64,000 nt of DNA from Caballeronia sp. dw_19 (GCF_018449515.1 NZ_JAAVUQ010000029.1:1-64000); one strand, 5' to 3'; counted from the first letter of the stretch, positions 43,294-52,888 are shown. A program made the numbers and translations. The notes: generated by a model from the letters alone, not told the origin.

Positions 43294-44391
43294 TCAGCCA
43301 CCCGCCGGACGCAATGTGATCGTAAACGTGCCGGGCGCCTGGCCGTTCGTGTCCAGGGGCATCGGATCCGAGCGCTGAACAGCACGGAGCGCAGCCTGAT
43401 CCCACTGTTCGTTGCCGCTCGAACGTTGGATCGACGACGACAGCAGCGTGCCAGTCGCCGGCGAAACGTGTACCGAGACCACGGTCTCAAGCCCCGCCGT
43501 TTCCCCCGCCCACACGATGTTCGGACGCACGCGCCGCTGCACCTTCTCCGCGTATCCCGACGAAGTCGCCGTTCCACCCGCGCCGCTGCCGGTGCCGCTC
43601 TTGGCCAGTCCTTCGCCGCTGGAGCTCGTGCCGCCACCAGCCTGACCCTGCAAAGCTGCGAGCCGGGCGCTACGTTCCTTATCAAGCTTGGCCTTCGCCT
43701 GTGCGTCGGCCTGGGCTTTGGCTTTCGCCTTGGCATCCGCCTGAGCCTTGGCCTTGGCGTCTGCCTGTTCTTGCGCCTTCGTTTCGGCTTCCTTCTGCTG
43801 TTCCGCGGCTTTCGCTGCGTCAGCTTCCTTCTCTTTAGCCTGTTGCATTTTCTGCTGCTCGAGCTTTTGCTGAGCAAGCTGCTTTTGCTTATCGGTTTGT
43901 TTCTGCTTGTCCTGAGCCGCTTTTTGCGCCGCTAAAGCAGCTTGTTGCGCGGCTTGTTGTGCCGCGAGCTGCTGCTGGCGCTTGGCCTCGGCTTCCTGAT
44001 CGGCCAGTTGTTGCGCACGCTGCTGTTCAGCAAGTTGCGCTGCACGCGCCACCGCTTCCTGCTGCTTACGCTTCTTTTCCTGCAACGCGATGTCAGCGTC
44101 CTCATCCTTGGCCGGCGGCGGCGCGGGCTGCACCTTGATTGGCGGCGCGGGCGGCGGAACAGCGCGGGGCGTGGGCGCCGACAGATCCGGGATATCGGTC
44201 CACAACTCCGCCTCGGCGCCCGCCGGGGTGTTGTTCTGCCAGTTGACGCCGTGATACAGGAGGATGCCAAGCAACACGTGCATCAGCGCGGCCAGCGCGA
44301 ACGCCTTCCATGTCCCGCGTTCACGCGGCGGACGGATGGGGCGCGCGCTGGTCCGCGCGCCAGGGTGCCCGCTGGGCTGCTGATTCATCAT
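43294..44391 (-). CDS. tolA: Tol-Pal system protein TolA
   Basis: Energy-transducing protein spanning the periplasm, 365 residues. One N-terminal membrane helix (about 28-48: AFALAALMHVLLGILLYHG) follows a basic Pro-rich cytoplasmic tail. The middle (about 95-255) is a long Ala/Lys/Gln-rich helix of KAKAQADAK-type repeats. The C-terminal domain (YAEKVQRRVRPNIVWAG, STLLSSSIQRSSG, FTITLRP) binds TolB and Pal. The start overlaps the tolR stop. Confidence 0.95.
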   Translation of the reverse strand: MMNQQPSGHPGARTSARPIRPPRERGTWKAFALAALMHVLLGILLYHGVNWQNNTPAGAEAELWTDIPDLSAPTPRAVPPPAPPIKVQPAPPPAKDEDADIALQEKKRKQQEAVARAAQLAEQQRAQQLADQEAEAKRQQQLAAQQAAQQAALAAQKAAQDKQKQTDKQKQLAQQKLEQQKMQQAKEKEADAAKAAEQQKEAETKAQEQADAKAKAQADAKAKAKAQADAQAKAKLDKERSARLAALQGQAGGGTSSSGEGLAKSGTGSGAGGTATSSGYAEKVQRRVRPNIVWAGETAGLETVVSVHVSPATGTLLSSSIQRSSGNEQWDQAALRAVQRSDPMPLDTNGQAPGTFTITLRPAGG

Positions 44392-44834
44392 TGCGATTTG
44401 ACTAACAATCCTACTCGTTTGACGCCCCGCGCCTTCATATCGGACATCACGTTCATGACGACTTCATATTTCACGGTCTTGTCGGCGGCAATCACGACGG
44501 GCTGGTCGGGATGCGATTCCTGCCGATTCAGCACGAAGGTCTTGAGATCGCTCTCCGTCATGCTCTGCTGTTGCGACGCGCCGCCGTCGTCCTTGTAGCG
44601 CACAGTCATGCTGCCGTCGGCCTTGATATTGACCACGACCGGGGGCGTTTGCTCCTGCGGCGCCGCATTGCCGACCGTTGGCAGGTTGATGATGGAAGGC
44701 GAGACGAGCGGGGCGGTCACCATGAAAATGACGAGCAGCACGAGCATCACGTCGATGTACGGCACGACGTTGATGTCGGACATGGCGCGCCGTGAACTGC
44801 CGCGCATGCTGGAACGCATTGGACCTCCGGCCAT
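44388..44834 (-). CDS. tolR: Tol-Pal system protein TolR
   Basis: ExbD-like proton-channel partner of 148 residues. The single membrane helix holds the essential Asp in INVVPYIDVMLVLLVIFMV, followed by a periplasmic domain (VVIAADKTVKYEVVMNVM). It works with TolQ to energise TolA. ATG at 44834 is taken as the family start; it lies 10 bp after the tolQ stop. Confidence 0.95.
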   Translation of the reverse strand: MAGGPMRSSMRGSSRRAMSDINVVPYIDVMLVLLVIFMVTAPLVSPSIINLPTVGNAAPQEQTPPVVVNIKADGSMTVRYKDDGGASQQQSMTESDLKTFVLNRQESHPDQPVVIAADKTVKYEVVMNVMSDMKARGVKRVGLLVKSQ

Positions 44835-44844
44835 TCTGAACTCC

Positions 44845-45522
44845 TTAGTGAGCCTGACGCTGCAAGATGTTCGAGAACTCTTCGATAAACGTTTCGAAGC
44901 GGATGGCGAGGCGGTCGATATCGTGTGCGTAGCGGTTGTACGCCACCACTGCCGGAATCGCCGCGAACAGGCCGATTGCCGTCGCCACAAGCGCCTCGGC
45001 AATACCCGGCGCCACGTTCGCAAGCGTTGCCTGCTGTACGTTAGCCAAGCCGCGGAACGAATTCATGATCCCCCAGACCGTGCCGAACAAACCGATATAC
45101 GGACTGACCGAACCCACCGACGCGAGAAACGCGAGGTTCACTTCGAGCACATCCATTTCACGCTGGAACGCGGCGCGCATCGCGCGGCGGGAGCCGTCGA
45201 GAGTGGCCGCCGGATCGTTCATGCGGCGCTCCTTGCCCTTCAGGAACTCACGCATGCCCGATTCGAAGATCCGCTCCAGCGCACCGATGGTATGGCGGTT
45301 GTTGGCCGCGCTTTGATAAAGCGCCTGCAGGTCGCCGCCCGACCAGAAATCGCGTTCGAAGCGTTCGGTCTGAATCCGTGCGCGCCGAATGGCAAACCAC
45401 TTGCGAATGATGTAAGTCCACGACAACAACGACAGTATCAGCAACAGCGCCATGACGGCCTGCGCCAACAGGCTGGCATGGATGACGAGAGAAATGATCG
45501 ACAGGTCTTGTGTAGTGTTCAT
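44845..45522 (-). CDS. tolQ: Tol-Pal system protein TolQ
   Basis: ExbB/MotA-like inner-membrane channel subunit of 225 residues with three membrane helices. Typical stretches are LLLILSLLSWTYIIRKW, SVGSVSPYIGLFGTVWGIMNSF and APGIAEALVATAIGLFAAIPAVVAYN. It is the first tol gene after ybgC, but a 192 bp gap separates the two, so a second promoter for tolQ is possible. Confidence 0.96.
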   Translation of the reverse strand: MNTTQDLSIISLVIHASLLAQAVMALLLILSLLSWTYIIRKWFAIRRARIQTERFERDFWSGGDLQALYQSAANNRHTIGALERIFESGMREFLKGKERRMNDPAATLDGSRRAMRAAFQREMDVLEVNLAFLASVGSVSPYIGLFGTVWGIMNSFRGLANVQQATLANVAPGIAEALVATAIGLFAAIPAVVAYNRYAHDIDRLAIRFETFIEEFSNILQRQAH

Positions 45523-45714
45523 AAAAGTCCGCTGTTACGTCCCAAAGGGGCGTCCGAAGTGCACTAACCGGGAATTGTCAGGCTTTCGACAAGCAACTGA
45601 AAGCGTGAAAAGGCCCTGCCAGCACATGCTCGGTACTTCTGTGCCTGCATGCCCGATGGCACGCCGGCTCGATTCAGTTCGGTTCAGATCCTGATGGAGT
45701 CAAAGGATCTTTGT

Positions 45715-46236
45715 CTACATGGGTTTTTCTGAACAAGATGATTTAAACGGTGCTGGCATCGCCATGGTTGACGCGTTGCTTGACACAGTTTTTTGCGGTC
45801 CGCGGCGTAATCCGTTGAGAACCGCTGCGGGGATCCCAACCGGACGGATGGCGCCGAGACTGACCGACGCTACCTTGATGTCGCCGGAAGCCAGCAAGAC
45901 GCCGTCCCGCCACGCTTCCTGGTGGAAATCCACCGACGCCCGGCCAATACGCTCGATCCGGCTCACTACATGAATGAGGTCATCAAGCCGCGCGGGCGCC
46001 GAGTATTCCAGCGCCGTGCGCTTGACGACGAACAATACGCCGTCCGACTCGGCCAGTACACGCTGGTCGATGCCGCACGCGCGCAGCCATTCAGTGCGCG
46101 CCCGTTCGAAAAACTTCAGGTAGTTCGCGTAGAAGACGATGCCGCCAGCATCGGTGTCTTCGTAATAGACCCGGAGCGGCCAATCGAAGGTCAAAAGGCC
46201 GTTCGCCTGCTGAGGCTCGCTGGTAGACATGTTCAT
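45715..46236 (-). CDS. ybgC: YbgC-family acyl-CoA thioesterase
   Basis: Hotdog-fold thioesterase of 173 residues, first gene of the tol-pal locus. The catalytic region is YYEDTDAGGIVFYANYLKFFERARTEWL, where the second Asp is the nucleophile. FVVKRTALEYSAPARLDDL follows. The hotdog ends around residue 145; the remaining C-terminal residues are Ser/Ala/Met/Pro-rich and not part of the family. The start is near 46236, with a second ATG two codons later. Confidence 0.92.
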   Translation of the reverse strand: MNMSTSEPQQANGLLTFDWPLRVYYEDTDAGGIVFYANYLKFFERARTEWLRACGIDQRVLAESDGVLFVVKRTALEYSAPARLDDLIHVVSRIERIGRASVDFHQEAWRDGVLLASGDIKVASVSLGAIRPVGIPAAVLNGLRRGPQKTVSSNASTMAMPAPFKSSCSEKPM

Positions 46237-46340
46237 CCGCGCATTTTACCGGAAGCCGCAAACCGTCCGTCGAATCGTGCTGCCGGCCGCTGCTTTCCGG
46301 CAACTATCGGCTGGATGCCTGGCGTAATCACTGGCCTGGA

Positions 46341-47087
46341 TCAGCCGCGATACACGGTCAACGGCGAGAACGACTGCGCGACCGGCATCAACTCGATGGT
46401 GTTGATATTCACGTGCGCCGGACGCGTGGCGATCCAGTAAATGGAGTCGGCAATGTCCTCGGGGGTCAGCGGCTGCATGTCCTTATAGACATTCGAGGCC
46501 TTCGAGTCGTCACCTTTGAAGCGAACGTTCGAGAATTCGGTACCGCCGCACAGGCCCGGTTCTATGTCGGTTACGCGCAACGCCGTGCCGATCAGATCCG
46601 CGCGCAGGTTCAGGCTGAACTGGCGTACGAACGCCTTGGTCGCGCCATAAACGTTGCCGCCCGCGTAGGGATACGTGGCTGCGACCGAACTCAGATTGAA
46701 TACGTGCCCGCGATTGCGTTCGACCATGCCAGGCAATAACGCGTGCGTGACCGTGACGAGCCCCTTGCAGTTGGTATCGATCATGTTGTTCCAGTCGTCG
46801 AGACTCGCGCGCTGTGCCGGTTCCAGGCCGAGCGCCAGGCCGGCATTGTTGACGAGCACGTCGATCTGCGAAAAAGCGTCCGGGAGCGCCGCGATAGCCG
46901 CTTTGATAGCTGATTCGTCGCGAACGTCGAGTTCGACGGGCAGCAGCGCGTCGCCGAGTTCTTGCGACAGCGCCAGCAGGCGGTCTTTACGGCGTGCGGT
47001 TGCAATCACGCGATGGCCGCCTTTTACAAACGTGCGGGCAATGGCTGCGCCGAAGCCGGCGGAAGCGCCAGTGACAAATACGATCAT
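46341..47087 (-). CDS. ydfG: YdfG-type NADP-dependent 3-hydroxy acid dehydrogenase (SDR)
   Basis: SDR of 248 residues oxidising L-allo-threonine, L-serine and 3-hydroxypropionate. It has VTGASAGFGAAIA, NNAGLALG, Ser in LSSVAATYPYAGGNVYGATKAFVRQFSLNLR with YGATK as YxxxK, and late DIEPGLCGGTEFS, the YdfG signature. ATG at 47087 is the family start; an open frame extends to 47315 without similarity. Confidence 0.93.
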   Translation of the reverse strand: MIVFVTGASAGFGAAIARTFVKGGHRVIATARRKDRLLALSQELGDALLPVELDVRDESAIKAAIAALPDAFSQIDVLVNNAGLALGLEPAQRASLDDWNNMIDTNCKGLVTVTHALLPGMVERNRGHVFNLSSVAATYPYAGGNVYGATKAFVRQFSLNLRADLIGTALRVTDIEPGLCGGTEFSNVRFKGDDSKASNVYKDMQPLTPEDIADSIYWIATRPAHVNINTIELMPVAQSFSPLTVYRG

Positions 47088-47403
47088 GTGCGGGTTCCGG
47101 TTGTAATGTTGCTTGTCAGGTTGCAGAAAGGGGTTCGCGGGGCGGCGCCCGGGCGCTCGCGGCAAAGCCGGACAGCGTACTTCCATTGCTGCGACGCGGC
47201 AAGTTGTCAGTTTTATGTCAGCGAATAATTCAATTCGACCGGACAAGACCCGCCAAGTAGCGCAAATTCTGCTCCCGCCCGGCAATTTTAGCTCCCGGTC
47301 GATGCTTGCACGCACAGGCCGGCGGTACTTTATGGCCTTGAAAGCACCTGTTTAAGCCGTTTTCCGGCAGTTGCCTATTCTCAGGCGGCCCATTAAACTA
47401 GGG
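47088..47403. other. Intergenic region between ydfG and the ZTP riboswitch
   Basis: About 315 bases between the divergent ydfG and glyA genes. No gene is supported. It should hold both promoters. A dedicated -35/-10 pair could not be fixed with confidence. Confidence 0.5.
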
Positions 47404-47501
47404 CGCTCCAGCCCTGCGTAACTGGCGACAAGGATCTTCGGATCCAAGGTGGATTAACCCACCGGGAAGCGCAGGGTGTCGTTTTGCCGTTCGCCTGGGC
47501 A
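47404..47501 (+). promoter_or_regulatory. ZTP (pfl) riboswitch upstream of glyA
   Basis: The conserved pfl layout is visible. Helix P1 pairs CCCTGCG (47412-47418) with CGCAGGG (47470-47476). The conserved strand after it reads TAACTGGCG, a small GGATC-TTCG-GATCC hairpin follows, then GGTGG-ATTAA-CCCACC and CCGGGAAG, and finally the pseudoknot hairpin GCCGTTCGCCTGGGCA (47486-47501). ZTP/ZMP-binding riboswitches commonly turn on glyA and other one-carbon genes when 10-formyl-THF is low. It lies 168 bp before the glyA start. Confidence 0.88.
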
Positions 47502-47668
47502 GCTGAGATCCGCACGCGCTCGTTGCGTTGCCGGTGGCTGTCCGTCTCGCGTAAACGGAGCTTCTCTCTTCCGCCTCGCTTGGGACCTATCGTGCTTCGC
47601 GCTCTTGTGGCGCAGTGCACATGTGCACGCGCGATCCGGTCAACTGGCACCCATTCAACGGAAAACGT

Positions 47669-48916
47669 ATGTTTGATAAAGCCCAAAGTACTATCGCCCA
47701 AGTCGATCCGGAATTGTTTGCGGCGATCGAGCAGGAAAACCGCCGGCAGGAAGATCACATCGAGCTGATCGCGTCGGAAAACTACACGAGCCCGGCCGTC
47801 ATGGCCGCCCAGGGCTCGCAACTCACGAATAAATACGCGGAAGGCTACCCGGGCAAGCGCTATTACGGCGGCTGCGAGTACGTCGATATTGTCGAGCAAC
47901 TGGCGATCGACCGAGTGAAGCAGCTGTTTGGCGCTGAAGCTGCCAACGTGCAGCCGAATTCCGGCTCGCAAGCCAATCAGGGCGTGTTCTTCGCCATGCT
48001 TAAACCCGGCGACACCATCATGGGCATGAGCCTGGCCGAAGGCGGCCACCTCACGCACGGCTCGCCGGTGAACATGTCGGGCAAGTGGTTCAACGTGGTC
48101 AGCTACGGCCTGAACGAAGCCGAAGATATTGACTACGACAAGACCGAAGAGCTTGCTAAAGCGCACAAGCCGAAGCTGATCGTGGCGGGCGCGTCGGCGT
48201 TCGCACTGAAGATCGATTTCGAGCGGTTGTCGAAGATCGCCAAGAGCGTCGGCGCGTATTTCATGGTCGACATGGCGCATTACGCCGGCCTGATCGCGGC
48301 CGGTGTTTATCCGAACCCGGTGCCGTTCGCGGACTTCGTCACGACCACGACCCACAAGAGCCTGCGCGGCCCGCGCGGCGGCGTGATCCTGATGAAAGCC
48401 GAGTTCGAAAAGCAAATCAACTCGGCCATTTTCCCGGGCATTCAAGGTGGTCCGCTCATGCACGTGATCGCCGGTAAGGCTGTTGCGTTCAAGGAAGCGT
48501 TGTCGCCGGAATTCAAGGTTTATCAGCAACAGGTCGCGGACAACGCACGCGTGCTGGCTGAAACGCTGGTAAAGCGCGGCTTGCGGATTGTCTCGGGCCG
48601 TACTGAGAGCCACGTGATGCTGGTTGACCTGCGCGCCAAGCACATCACCGGCAAGGCAGCGGAAGCCGCACTCGGCAAGGCTCATATCACGGTGAACAAG
48701 AACGCGATTCCGAACGATCCGGAAAAGCCGTTCGTCACCAGCGGCGTGCGTCTCGGCTCGCCGGCCATGACCACGCGCGGTTTCGGCGTGGCTGAAGCCG
48801 AGCAGGTGGGCAACCTGATTGCCGACGTGCTGGATGCGCCGGAAGACGAAGGCAACCTCGAGCGTGTACGCGCGAAGGTCGCCGTGTTGACCAAGCAATT
48901 CCCGGTCTACGGCTAA
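47669..48916 (+). CDS. glyA: Serine hydroxymethyltransferase
   Basis: PLP enzyme interconverting serine plus THF and glycine plus 5,10-methylene-THF. The 415 residues show [45 protein letters not shown], and the PLP Lys motif [17 protein letters not shown] at 47669 is the family start. The ZTP riboswitch upstream and nrdR 3 bp downstream of the stop make a compact one-carbon/nucleotide unit. Confidence 0.97.
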   Translation: MFDKAQSTIAQVDPELFAAIEQENRRQEDHIELIASENYTSPAVMAAQGSQLTNKYAEGYPGKRYYGGCEYVDIVEQLAIDRVKQLFGAEAANVQPNSGSQANQGVFFAMLKPGDTIMGMSLAEGGHLTHGSPVNMSGKWFNVVSYGLNEAEDIDYDKTEELAKAHKPKLIVAGASAFALKIDFERLSKIAKSVGAYFMVDMAHYAGLIAAGVYPNPVPFADFVTTTTHKSLRGPRGGVILMKAEFEKQINSAIFPGIQGGPLMHVIAGKAVAFKEALSPEFKVYQQQVADNARVLAETLVKRGLRIVSGRTESHVMLVDLRAKHITGKAAEAALGKAHITVNKNAIPNDPEKPFVTSGVRLGSPAMTTRGFGVAEAEQVGNLIADVLDAPEDEGNLERVRAKVAVLTKQFPVYG

Positions 48917-48919
48917 GCC

Positions 48920-49402
48920 ATGCGCTGCCCCTTCTGCCGGCACGAGGACACGCAAGTGGCGGATTCGCGCGTGTCGGAAGATGGGGCGGCGATTCGCCGG
49001 CGGCGGCGTTGCCCCGCCTGTGACAAGCGTTTCACCACCTATGAGCGCGTGGAACTCGCGTTGCCGTCGGTCGTCAAGAAGGATGGCAGCCGCACTGAGT
49101 TCGATCGCGCGAAGATTGTGGCGAGCATGCAACTGGCGCTGCGCAAGCGTCCGGTTGCGGCAGACGCCATTGACGCCGCCGTTGCACGGATCGAATACCA
49201 GTTGCTTGGCAGCGGTGAACGCGAAGTTCGCAGCGACCGTCTCGGCGAACTCGTGATGAACGAGCTGCGCCAGTTGGACACCATTGCCTACGTGCGTTTT
49301 GCATCGGTCTACAAACGCTTTGAGGACGTGTCCGAATTCGAAGACGTGCTCGAGGAATTCCGGCGCGCCGCGCCGCGCAAATCCAGTCCCCGCAAACGCT
49401 GA
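48920..49402 (+). CDS. nrdR: Transcriptional repressor NrdR
   Basis: Repressor of ribonucleotide-reductase genes, 160 residues. The N-terminal zinc ribbon is [19 protein letters not shown]...[15 protein letters not shown]. The ATP-cone follows ([27 protein letters not shown]). The C-terminal tail is basic. It is coupled to glyA in one transcript. Confidence 0.97.
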   Translation: MRCPFCRHEDTQVADSRVSEDGAAIRRRRRCPACDKRFTTYERVELALPSVVKKDGSRTEFDRAKIVASMQLALRKRPVAADAIDAAVARIEYQLLGSGEREVRSDRLGELVMNELRQLDTIAYVRFASVYKRFEDVSEFEDVLEEFRRAAPRKSSPRKR

Positions 49403-49564
49403 GCGTTTCTGCATTTCCTTTCCTTTCTCGCTTGAACCCGGTGATCGTTTCGATAGTATGTCGAAGCTTTCGCACGTCCGATACTCGACCGATCGGCTAA
49501 TGGCGGACATCGAAAATTCTCTTTAGATTGAGCGTTGGCCCAGTTCAACCGATAAGGGATGCAG

Positions 49565-50110
49565 ATGAATTTCCGATGTTTGTCAGGCTTCACGCTGGTC
49601 GAGCTCGCGGTCGTGCTTGCAGTGATCGCTGTCGTTGCCACGTTCGCTACGCCGTCCGTTGTCGTTTGGCATAAGCGCGATCAGATCGATGCACGGGCGC
49701 GCATGATGATGTCCACCCTCACGCTGGCGCGCTCGGAAGCAATCCGGCGCGGTGCACGCGTGACCTTGTGCCGGATCGATGCCGCACATGCGTGTCTTGC
49801 GGTGAGCAAGGCCTGCGACGGCGGCGTGACGGACTGGTCATGCGGATGGGCGCTATTCGCCGATCGAGGCGGCGCGCGCGTGCTGTTGCGAATGCAGCCG
49901 GCGGCGAGCGGCATTGCTATTGGCGGCACGGGGAGTGAGTTGTCGTTCACGCCGCCCTCGGGCCAGGTGATCGGCGGCTTTCGCAGCTTCGACTTCAGTG
50001 CGCGCGACAACGCGTTGGTGTCGCTTGGAGCGCGCGGTCGCCGCTGTATCCGGCTCGCGGCCGGCGGCCGGCCCCGGTTGACGCAAGGCGCGTGCGGAGC
50101 GGCGACATGA
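49565..50110 (+). CDS. GspH/FimT-family minor pseudopilin
   Basis: Type IV pilus minor pilin of 181 residues with a short leader and the prepilin site G-FTLVELAVVLAVIAVVATFATP, cleaved by PilD. The C-terminal beta region carries four Cys, probably as disulfides (FimT-type). ATG at 49565 follows AAGGG at a better distance than the ATG at 49559. First of five genes with overlapping ends that encode minor pilins. Confidence 0.88.
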   Translation: MNFRCLSGFTLVELAVVLAVIAVVATFATPSVVVWHKRDQIDARARMMMSTLTLARSEAIRRGARVTLCRIDAAHACLAVSKACDGGVTDWSCGWALFADRGGARVLLRMQPAASGIAIGGTGSELSFTPPSGQVIGGFRSFDFSARDNALVSLGARGRRCIRLAAGGRPRLTQGACGAAT

Positions 50111-50511
50111 AACGCTCATTGCAGAGGCTTGGCCGGGGCGATTCACTGATCGAAGTCCTGATCGCGATGTCACTGACGGCTATTACGGCCCTCGGGATTA
50201 TCGGCGCGCAAATGTGGCTGGCTCGCAACGAACGTTCGTTGACGGCTCGCGAGCTGGCCACATCGATTGCGGATTCTGTTGCAGAGGGAATACGCGGTGA
50301 CTCCGATCGCGATCCGGTCGTGACGCAATGGCGCACGCGAGCCGCAGCGCTTTTGCCCGATGGCGATGTCGACGTGCTGGACCGTGCCGACGGCTTGCAC
50401 ATCGCGGTCGTGAAATGGCGAGCGCAGGCATCGAATGGCGGCGAAGCGATGTGTGCGGAGCCGGGCGTGGGCGCAGCGCTCGCCTGCGTGACCGTGGCCT
50501 TCGCACGATGA
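50107..50511 (+). CDS. pilV: PilV-type minor pilin
   Basis: Minor pilin of 134 residues with prepilin-type motif G-DSLIEVLIAMSLTAITALGIIGAQ and a short periplasmic domain. The cleavage motif has Asp-Ser instead of Phe-Thr, as in several PilV proteins. It overlaps the preceding pseudopilin and the next gene by ATGA junctions. Confidence 0.85.
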   Translation: MKRSLQRLGRGDSLIEVLIAMSLTAITALGIIGAQMWLARNERSLTARELATSIADSVAEGIRGDSDRDPVVTQWRTRAAALLPDGDVDVLDRADGLHIAVVKWRAQASNGGEAMCAEPGVGAALACVTVAFAR

Positions 50512-51317
50512 GCGCTTCCAGACATGTGCAGTGTGGCCATACGCTGCTCGAACTATCAATCTCGGTGGCGCTCGGCTTGCTGATCGTTCTCGCGACTATT
50601 TCGCTGTATCGGGGGCAGCGGTTTGCCTACGACCATGCAACGGAAACAACGCGCCTGCGCGACGCAGCAAGCACCGCCCTCGACCTGATTGGCCAGCAAG
50701 TGCAGATGGCGGGTTTCGTCCCGGCTGGCGCCGGCGAGGCAGACAAGAGCCCGCCGCTGTTCGGATGCTCTCCAGGCCGCCCGACCGGTAGCGACGCTGC
50801 GCCCGTATGCGAGACACTCGCGAGCCGTTCCGACGGCATAGTTGTCCGCTACGCCGCCGATACCATTTCGACGTGGCCGTCGTCGTCCGGCTCGCCGACA
50901 GACTGCCTTGGGCAGATATCGGCGGGCGAATGGATCGTCAACCGCTATTACGCGAAGGCGAGCTCGTCCACGGTCGAGCCCGAGCTGTATTGCGAAGGAA
51001 GCGGCAAGCCCGGTACCGGGCAGCCGCTGGTCGAGGGGATTGAACGGATCAAGTTCGGCTATTGGCTGAAAGATGCATCGTTCGCCGTTGACGCCGCGGC
51101 GATCTCGCGGGACCGCTGGCCGCTGGTCGTCGCCGTGGACCTGTGTGTGCTCGTGCGAGGAGACAGTCCGAGCGCGACGGCTCGCCCGCGTTATGCCGAT
51201 TGTGATGGTGCCTCGGTCGTGTCCACGGATGGTCGAATCCGGCAAGTTTTCCGGCGCCGCATCGCGCTGCGCAATGTAACAAACACATCGGACAATCCAG
51301 GAGCGGCATCGTCATGA
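50508..51317 (+). CDS. pilW: PilW-family type IV pilus minor pilin
   Basis: Minor pilin of 269 residues with prepilin motif GHTLLELSISVALGLLIVLATISLYRGQR and the PilW-type helix DAASTALDLIGQQVQMAGF. The beta-rich remainder ends in FRRRIALRNVTN. ATG at 50508 overlaps the pilV stop. An open frame back to 50328 is a shadow of pilV. Confidence 0.87.
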   Translation: MSASRHVQCGHTLLELSISVALGLLIVLATISLYRGQRFAYDHATETTRLRDAASTALDLIGQQVQMAGFVPAGAGEADKSPPLFGCSPGRPTGSDAAPVCETLASRSDGIVVRYAADTISTWPSSSGSPTDCLGQISAGEWIVNRYYAKASSSTVEPELYCEGSGKPGTGQPLVEGIERIKFGYWLKDASFAVDAAAISRDRWPLVVAVDLCVLVRGDSPSATARPRYADCDGASVVSTDGRIRQVFRRRIALRNVTNTSDNPGAASS

Positions 51318-51853
51318 AAAAACGTATCCGCTTAGGTAGACGCTCGCGGGGTATTGCGTTGCCGGTCGTCCTGCTGATGTCATCGATGCTACTGGTCGCC
51401 GCCGCCGCATGGCTTGAGGCGGCGCTCGTCAGCGCGCGAACAACAACCAATCTGGGTGAGCGCGTGCAGGCGTTTCACAGTGCCGACAGCGCGTTGATCC
51501 GCTGCACCCGCATCGCGCTTGACGCTCTGTCCGAGCCGAAAAGTCTTACCGGTCCGCTTGCCGCTGAACCGAATAAATGGCGGCTGAAGGCTTCGTTCGA
51601 AGGTGCATCGGCGAGTGCTGTGATGCCGTTTGCATCGTGGCCATACGCGATACGACCGCCCCAATGCCTGATCGAAACGTGGCCGGCGCGGGCTAACGAT
51701 CAAGCCGGCGCTGTTTTGATCACCGCACGCGGTTTCGGCCGGATGGCGGACAACGAGTCGTGGTTACAGCAGGAGATCGAGGTGGGTGAAAGCGGCGTCG
51801 TGCTGCACTGGCGACGCATTGTCGCAAAGCCGTTTCAACAGGGTTCGCCATGA
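51314..51853 (+). CDS. pilX: PilX-family type IV pilus assembly protein
   Basis: Minor pilin of 179 residues. The N terminus RGIALPVVLLMSSMLLVAAAAWLEAAL is the hydrophobic helix of PilX/PilK-like proteins that lack the usual Glu5 motif. The following FHSADSALIRCTRIAL segment is also typical. ATGA overlaps at both ends show coupling with pilW and pilE. Confidence 0.82.
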   Translation: MKKRIRLGRRSRGIALPVVLLMSSMLLVAAAAWLEAALVSARTTTNLGERVQAFHSADSALIRCTRIALDALSEPKSLTGPLAAEPNKWRLKASFEGASASAVMPFASWPYAIRPPQCLIETWPARANDQAGAVLITARGFGRMADNESWLQQEIEVGESGVVLHWRRIVAKPFQQGSP

Positions 51854-52278
51854 CCACGATAGACAAGGGCTTCACCCTGCTCGAACTGATGATCACGCTC
51901 GGCGTGGCGGCGATCATCGCGACATTCGCCATGCCGGTTTATCGGGAACAGGTGGCAAGAGGGCATCGGCTGGACGCGGTGACGGCGCTTTATCGCGCGG
52001 CTCAATACGTGGAGAGCGCACGAACGGTTTCGAGCAATGACGCGGCTGCCAAGCTGCCGCCTGGCTTCGATCAAGCGCCCGCGTTGGGCACGGCGGTGTA
52101 CGTATTGCGTATGCTCGGCGAGTCGGAGCAGAACGGCGGGTATTCGATTGAAGCGCAGCCAGTCGACGCCGACGACGCGTGCGGCATCTATTCGCTGGAC
52201 GCGACGGGCGTCAGGTCAAATCGGTCGGCGGAAAAACTCACGCCGCCCAAAGTGGCGGCGTGCTGGAGCGGAAAATGA
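51850..52278 (+). CDS. pilE: PilE-type minor pilin
   Basis: Type IV pilin-like protein of 142 residues with prepilin motif GFTLLELMITLGVAAIIATFAMPVYREQ and a C-terminal disulfide pair (DDACGIYSL ... VAACWSG), as in PilE minor pilins. It is the last gene of the operon and ends 40 bp before the stop of the convergent DUF3318 gene. Confidence 0.86.
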   Translation: MTTIDKGFTLLELMITLGVAAIIATFAMPVYREQVARGHRLDAVTALYRAAQYVESARTVSSNDAAAKLPPGFDQAPALGTAVYVLRMLGESEQNGGYSIEAQPVDADDACGIYSLDATGVRSNRSAEKLTPPKVAACWSGK

Positions 52279-52318
52279 GCGAATTGAAAGAACGAAACAA
52301 ACACCAGGAACTATCCGC

Positions 52319-52888
52319 TTACGCGTCCGGATCGACGGCAACGTCGGGCGTCAACGGTTCATCCGGACTCGACTTGATCTGTTGCCACACCCTATACGCC
52401 TCCCAACCCAGCAAGCCCAGACCACCCCACTTGAGTATCGGTTTCGCGCTCGCGATCAGGCGGGAGCGTACGGGTTTCGTGAGCACCAGCGAAGCAAGAG
52501 AACTCACAACGGGATATTGCTTGAGCAGCAGGCCCAGGCCACCGCCGCCACCGAACAGGCCGGTCAGCCCGCCAAGCCGGCTCATGAACCCATTACCACC
52601 CGACGCCCGGCCGCGCTTGCGGCGCCCCGGCATCAGCAAACTAAGGACGCTGAAATGCGAGACCTTGTAACGCAGATCGGCGCTGGCCTGCGCGAGTTCC
52701 ATGCGCTCGACGTCCGCCCGCGCGATCAGCAATTCCTTGCGCAACGCGCGCATGTGGGGCGTGCTCAGCTTGTGCGCGGTCGCTCGCTTCTGAGCTTTGA
52801 AGGTGTCGTCGAAGTGACTCATGGCGTGGCGGGCTCTTGGAAAGTCGTCGATGAATACTGTTTTGTCGTACTGCCCGGGCGTCGCCAT
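52319..52888 (-). CDS. DUF3318 domain-containing membrane protein
   Basis: Protein of 189 residues common in Burkholderiaceae. Conserved FKAQKRATAHKLSTPHMRALRKELLIARADVERMEL is followed by a glycine-rich hydrophobic stretch (LTGLFGGGGGLGLLLKQY) and ILKWGGLGLLGWEAYRVW, a probable membrane helix. Role unknown. Two starts are possible: ATG at 52888, 21 bp after the upstream gene, and ATG at 52822, which begins at the conserved part. Confidence 0.8.
   Translation of the reverse strand: MATPGQYDKTVFIDDFPRARHAMSHFDDTFKAQKRATAHKLSTPHMRALRKELLIARADVERMELAQASADLRYKVSHFSVLSLLMPGRRKRGRASGGNGFMSRLGGLTGLFGGGGGLGLLLKQYPVVSSLASLVLTKPVRSRLIASAKPILKWGGLGLLGWEAYRVWQQIKSSPDEPLTPDVAVDPDA

Noticed and set aside
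47393-49510. Very long minus-strand open frame (705 codons)
   Set aside because: It is antisense to glyA and nrdR, both clear real genes, has no family motif, and reflects the GC-rich codon pattern.
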